5,624 nucleotides of DNA, taken from the NCBI GenBank assembly GCA_026785865.1, contig JAJAZG010000185.1, forward strand, positions 1 through 5,624, read 5' to 3'. The stretch comes from Pseudanabaena sp. CAN_BIN31 (GTDB lineage Bacteria > Cyanobacteriota > Cyanobacteriia > Pseudanabaenales > Pseudanabaenaceae). The translations under genes were made by a program, and so were the position numbers. Positions 5,396 through 5,624 of this stretch are shown piece by piece (the first letter of the stretch is position 1; each line of letters starts with the position of its first letter). The notes under the pieces are model-generated. The model did no database searches and had not been told where the DNA came from. It saw only the letters and a program-made list of their open reading frames with translations.

Positions 5396-5425
5396 AACAC
5401 TCGTTAAAGTGACCAGTTTAAATTT

Positions 5426-5502
5426 ACAGCGCTTTGCGCTGTCATAAAACCCAGAGAAATTTTTGAGAGTGCCGCGAAGCGGCACTTTCAAAAATTTCTC
5501 TG
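5426..5502 (-). repeat. Two-hairpin interspersed repeat, copy B (inverted)
   Basis: This is the reverse complement of copy A, in the order small palindrome (5426-5442, loop TTT), linker, large palindrome (5452-5475 and 5479-5502, loop GAA). The large arms are 24 bases with one mismatch, at 5467. Copy A and copy B carry their arm mismatches at different places, so the shared ancestor probably was a perfect palindrome. It follows the reductase stop and may act as its terminator. Confidence 0.88.
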
Positions 5503-5513
5503 TACCGTGAGAA

Positions 5514-5541
5514 TTGGTTAGCCTGGCGCAACAATTATAAT
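5514..5541 (+). promoter_or_regulatory. Possible promoter for a gene beyond the right edge
   Basis: TTGGTT (5514-5519) is followed by a perfect TATAAT (5536-5541) at 16-base spacing, in an otherwise empty AT-rich stretch (5503-5596). It points towards the ATG at 5597. Confidence 0.4.
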
Positions 5542-5596
5542 AAAACTTTAATAATATCAATTACTTTCTCTTATACAAATAAGAAGCGGACGCCGA

Positions 5597-5624
5597 ATGT
5601 TGAATGGTTTAGATCACAGTTTTG
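5597..5624 (+). CDS. Possible start of a gene cut by the window edge
   Basis: An ATG at 5597 opens a frame reading MLNGLDHSF that stays open to the end of the window. It lies 55 bases after a good TATAAT. Nine codons are too few to judge coding, there is no clear ribosome binding site, and no family can be named. Confidence 0.2.

Noticed and set aside
1..5502. Composite transposon bounded by the inverted repeats
   Set aside because: No transposase or target-site duplication is visible, the interior holds housekeeping genes rich in HIP1, and the ends are palindromes rather than terminal inverted repeats of an IS.
5327..5560. Minus-strand open frame running through the right-hand repeat
   Set aside because: It reads through the palindromes and the end of the reductase gene, with no family pattern and a well-supported gene opposite.

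Overview
The window looks like chromosomal DNA from a cyanobacterium. The palindrome GCGATCGC (HIP1) occurs 14 times in 5.6 kb, and the gene set includes a DUF2839-like small membrane protein, a family I know only from cyanobacteria. The many short hairpins beside genes suggest a Pseudanabaena-like lineage, but that is an inference. No RNA genes, transposase, integrase or CRISPR array were seen.

Layout. At 1-76 is a two-hairpin repeat. Then come two tightly coupled plus-strand genes: a 72-aa DUF2839-like protein and ispD (MEP-pathway isoprenoid synthesis, 342-1028). They converge on a minus-strand peroxiredoxin (1058-1510), with a perfect 49-bp palindrome covering both stop codons. Upstream of the peroxiredoxin on the same strand is a 609-aa secreted enzyme (1596-3425): signal peptide, GH5 beta-mannanase domain, 54-residue Thr-Pro linker and CBM3-like module. 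Divergent from it is a 172-aa protein of unknown function (3500-4018) with a ribbon-helix-helix-like N-terminus and an SH3-like C-terminus. It converges on a minus-strand polytopic membrane protein (4040-4609), and a perfect 37-bp palindrome again covers both stops. Divergent from that is a short-chain dehydrogenase/reductase (4661-5395). A second copy of the edge repeat follows in inverted orientation (5426-5502), then a promoter-like AT-rich stretch and possibly the first codons of another gene.

The genes do not form one pathway. They are housekeeping genes (ispD, peroxiredoxin, reductase), small proteins of unknown role, and one probable accessory gene, the mannanase, which is poor in HIP1 compared with its surroundings.

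The most interesting structure is not a gene. All the strong hairpins (two in each edge repeat and one at each convergent gene pair) have the same architecture: a GC-rich inner stem closing on a three-base GAA or AAA loop (GC-RAA-GC core). The outer stems are AT-rich and unrelated in sequence. At the convergent pairs the outer arms are made of the coding ends of both genes.
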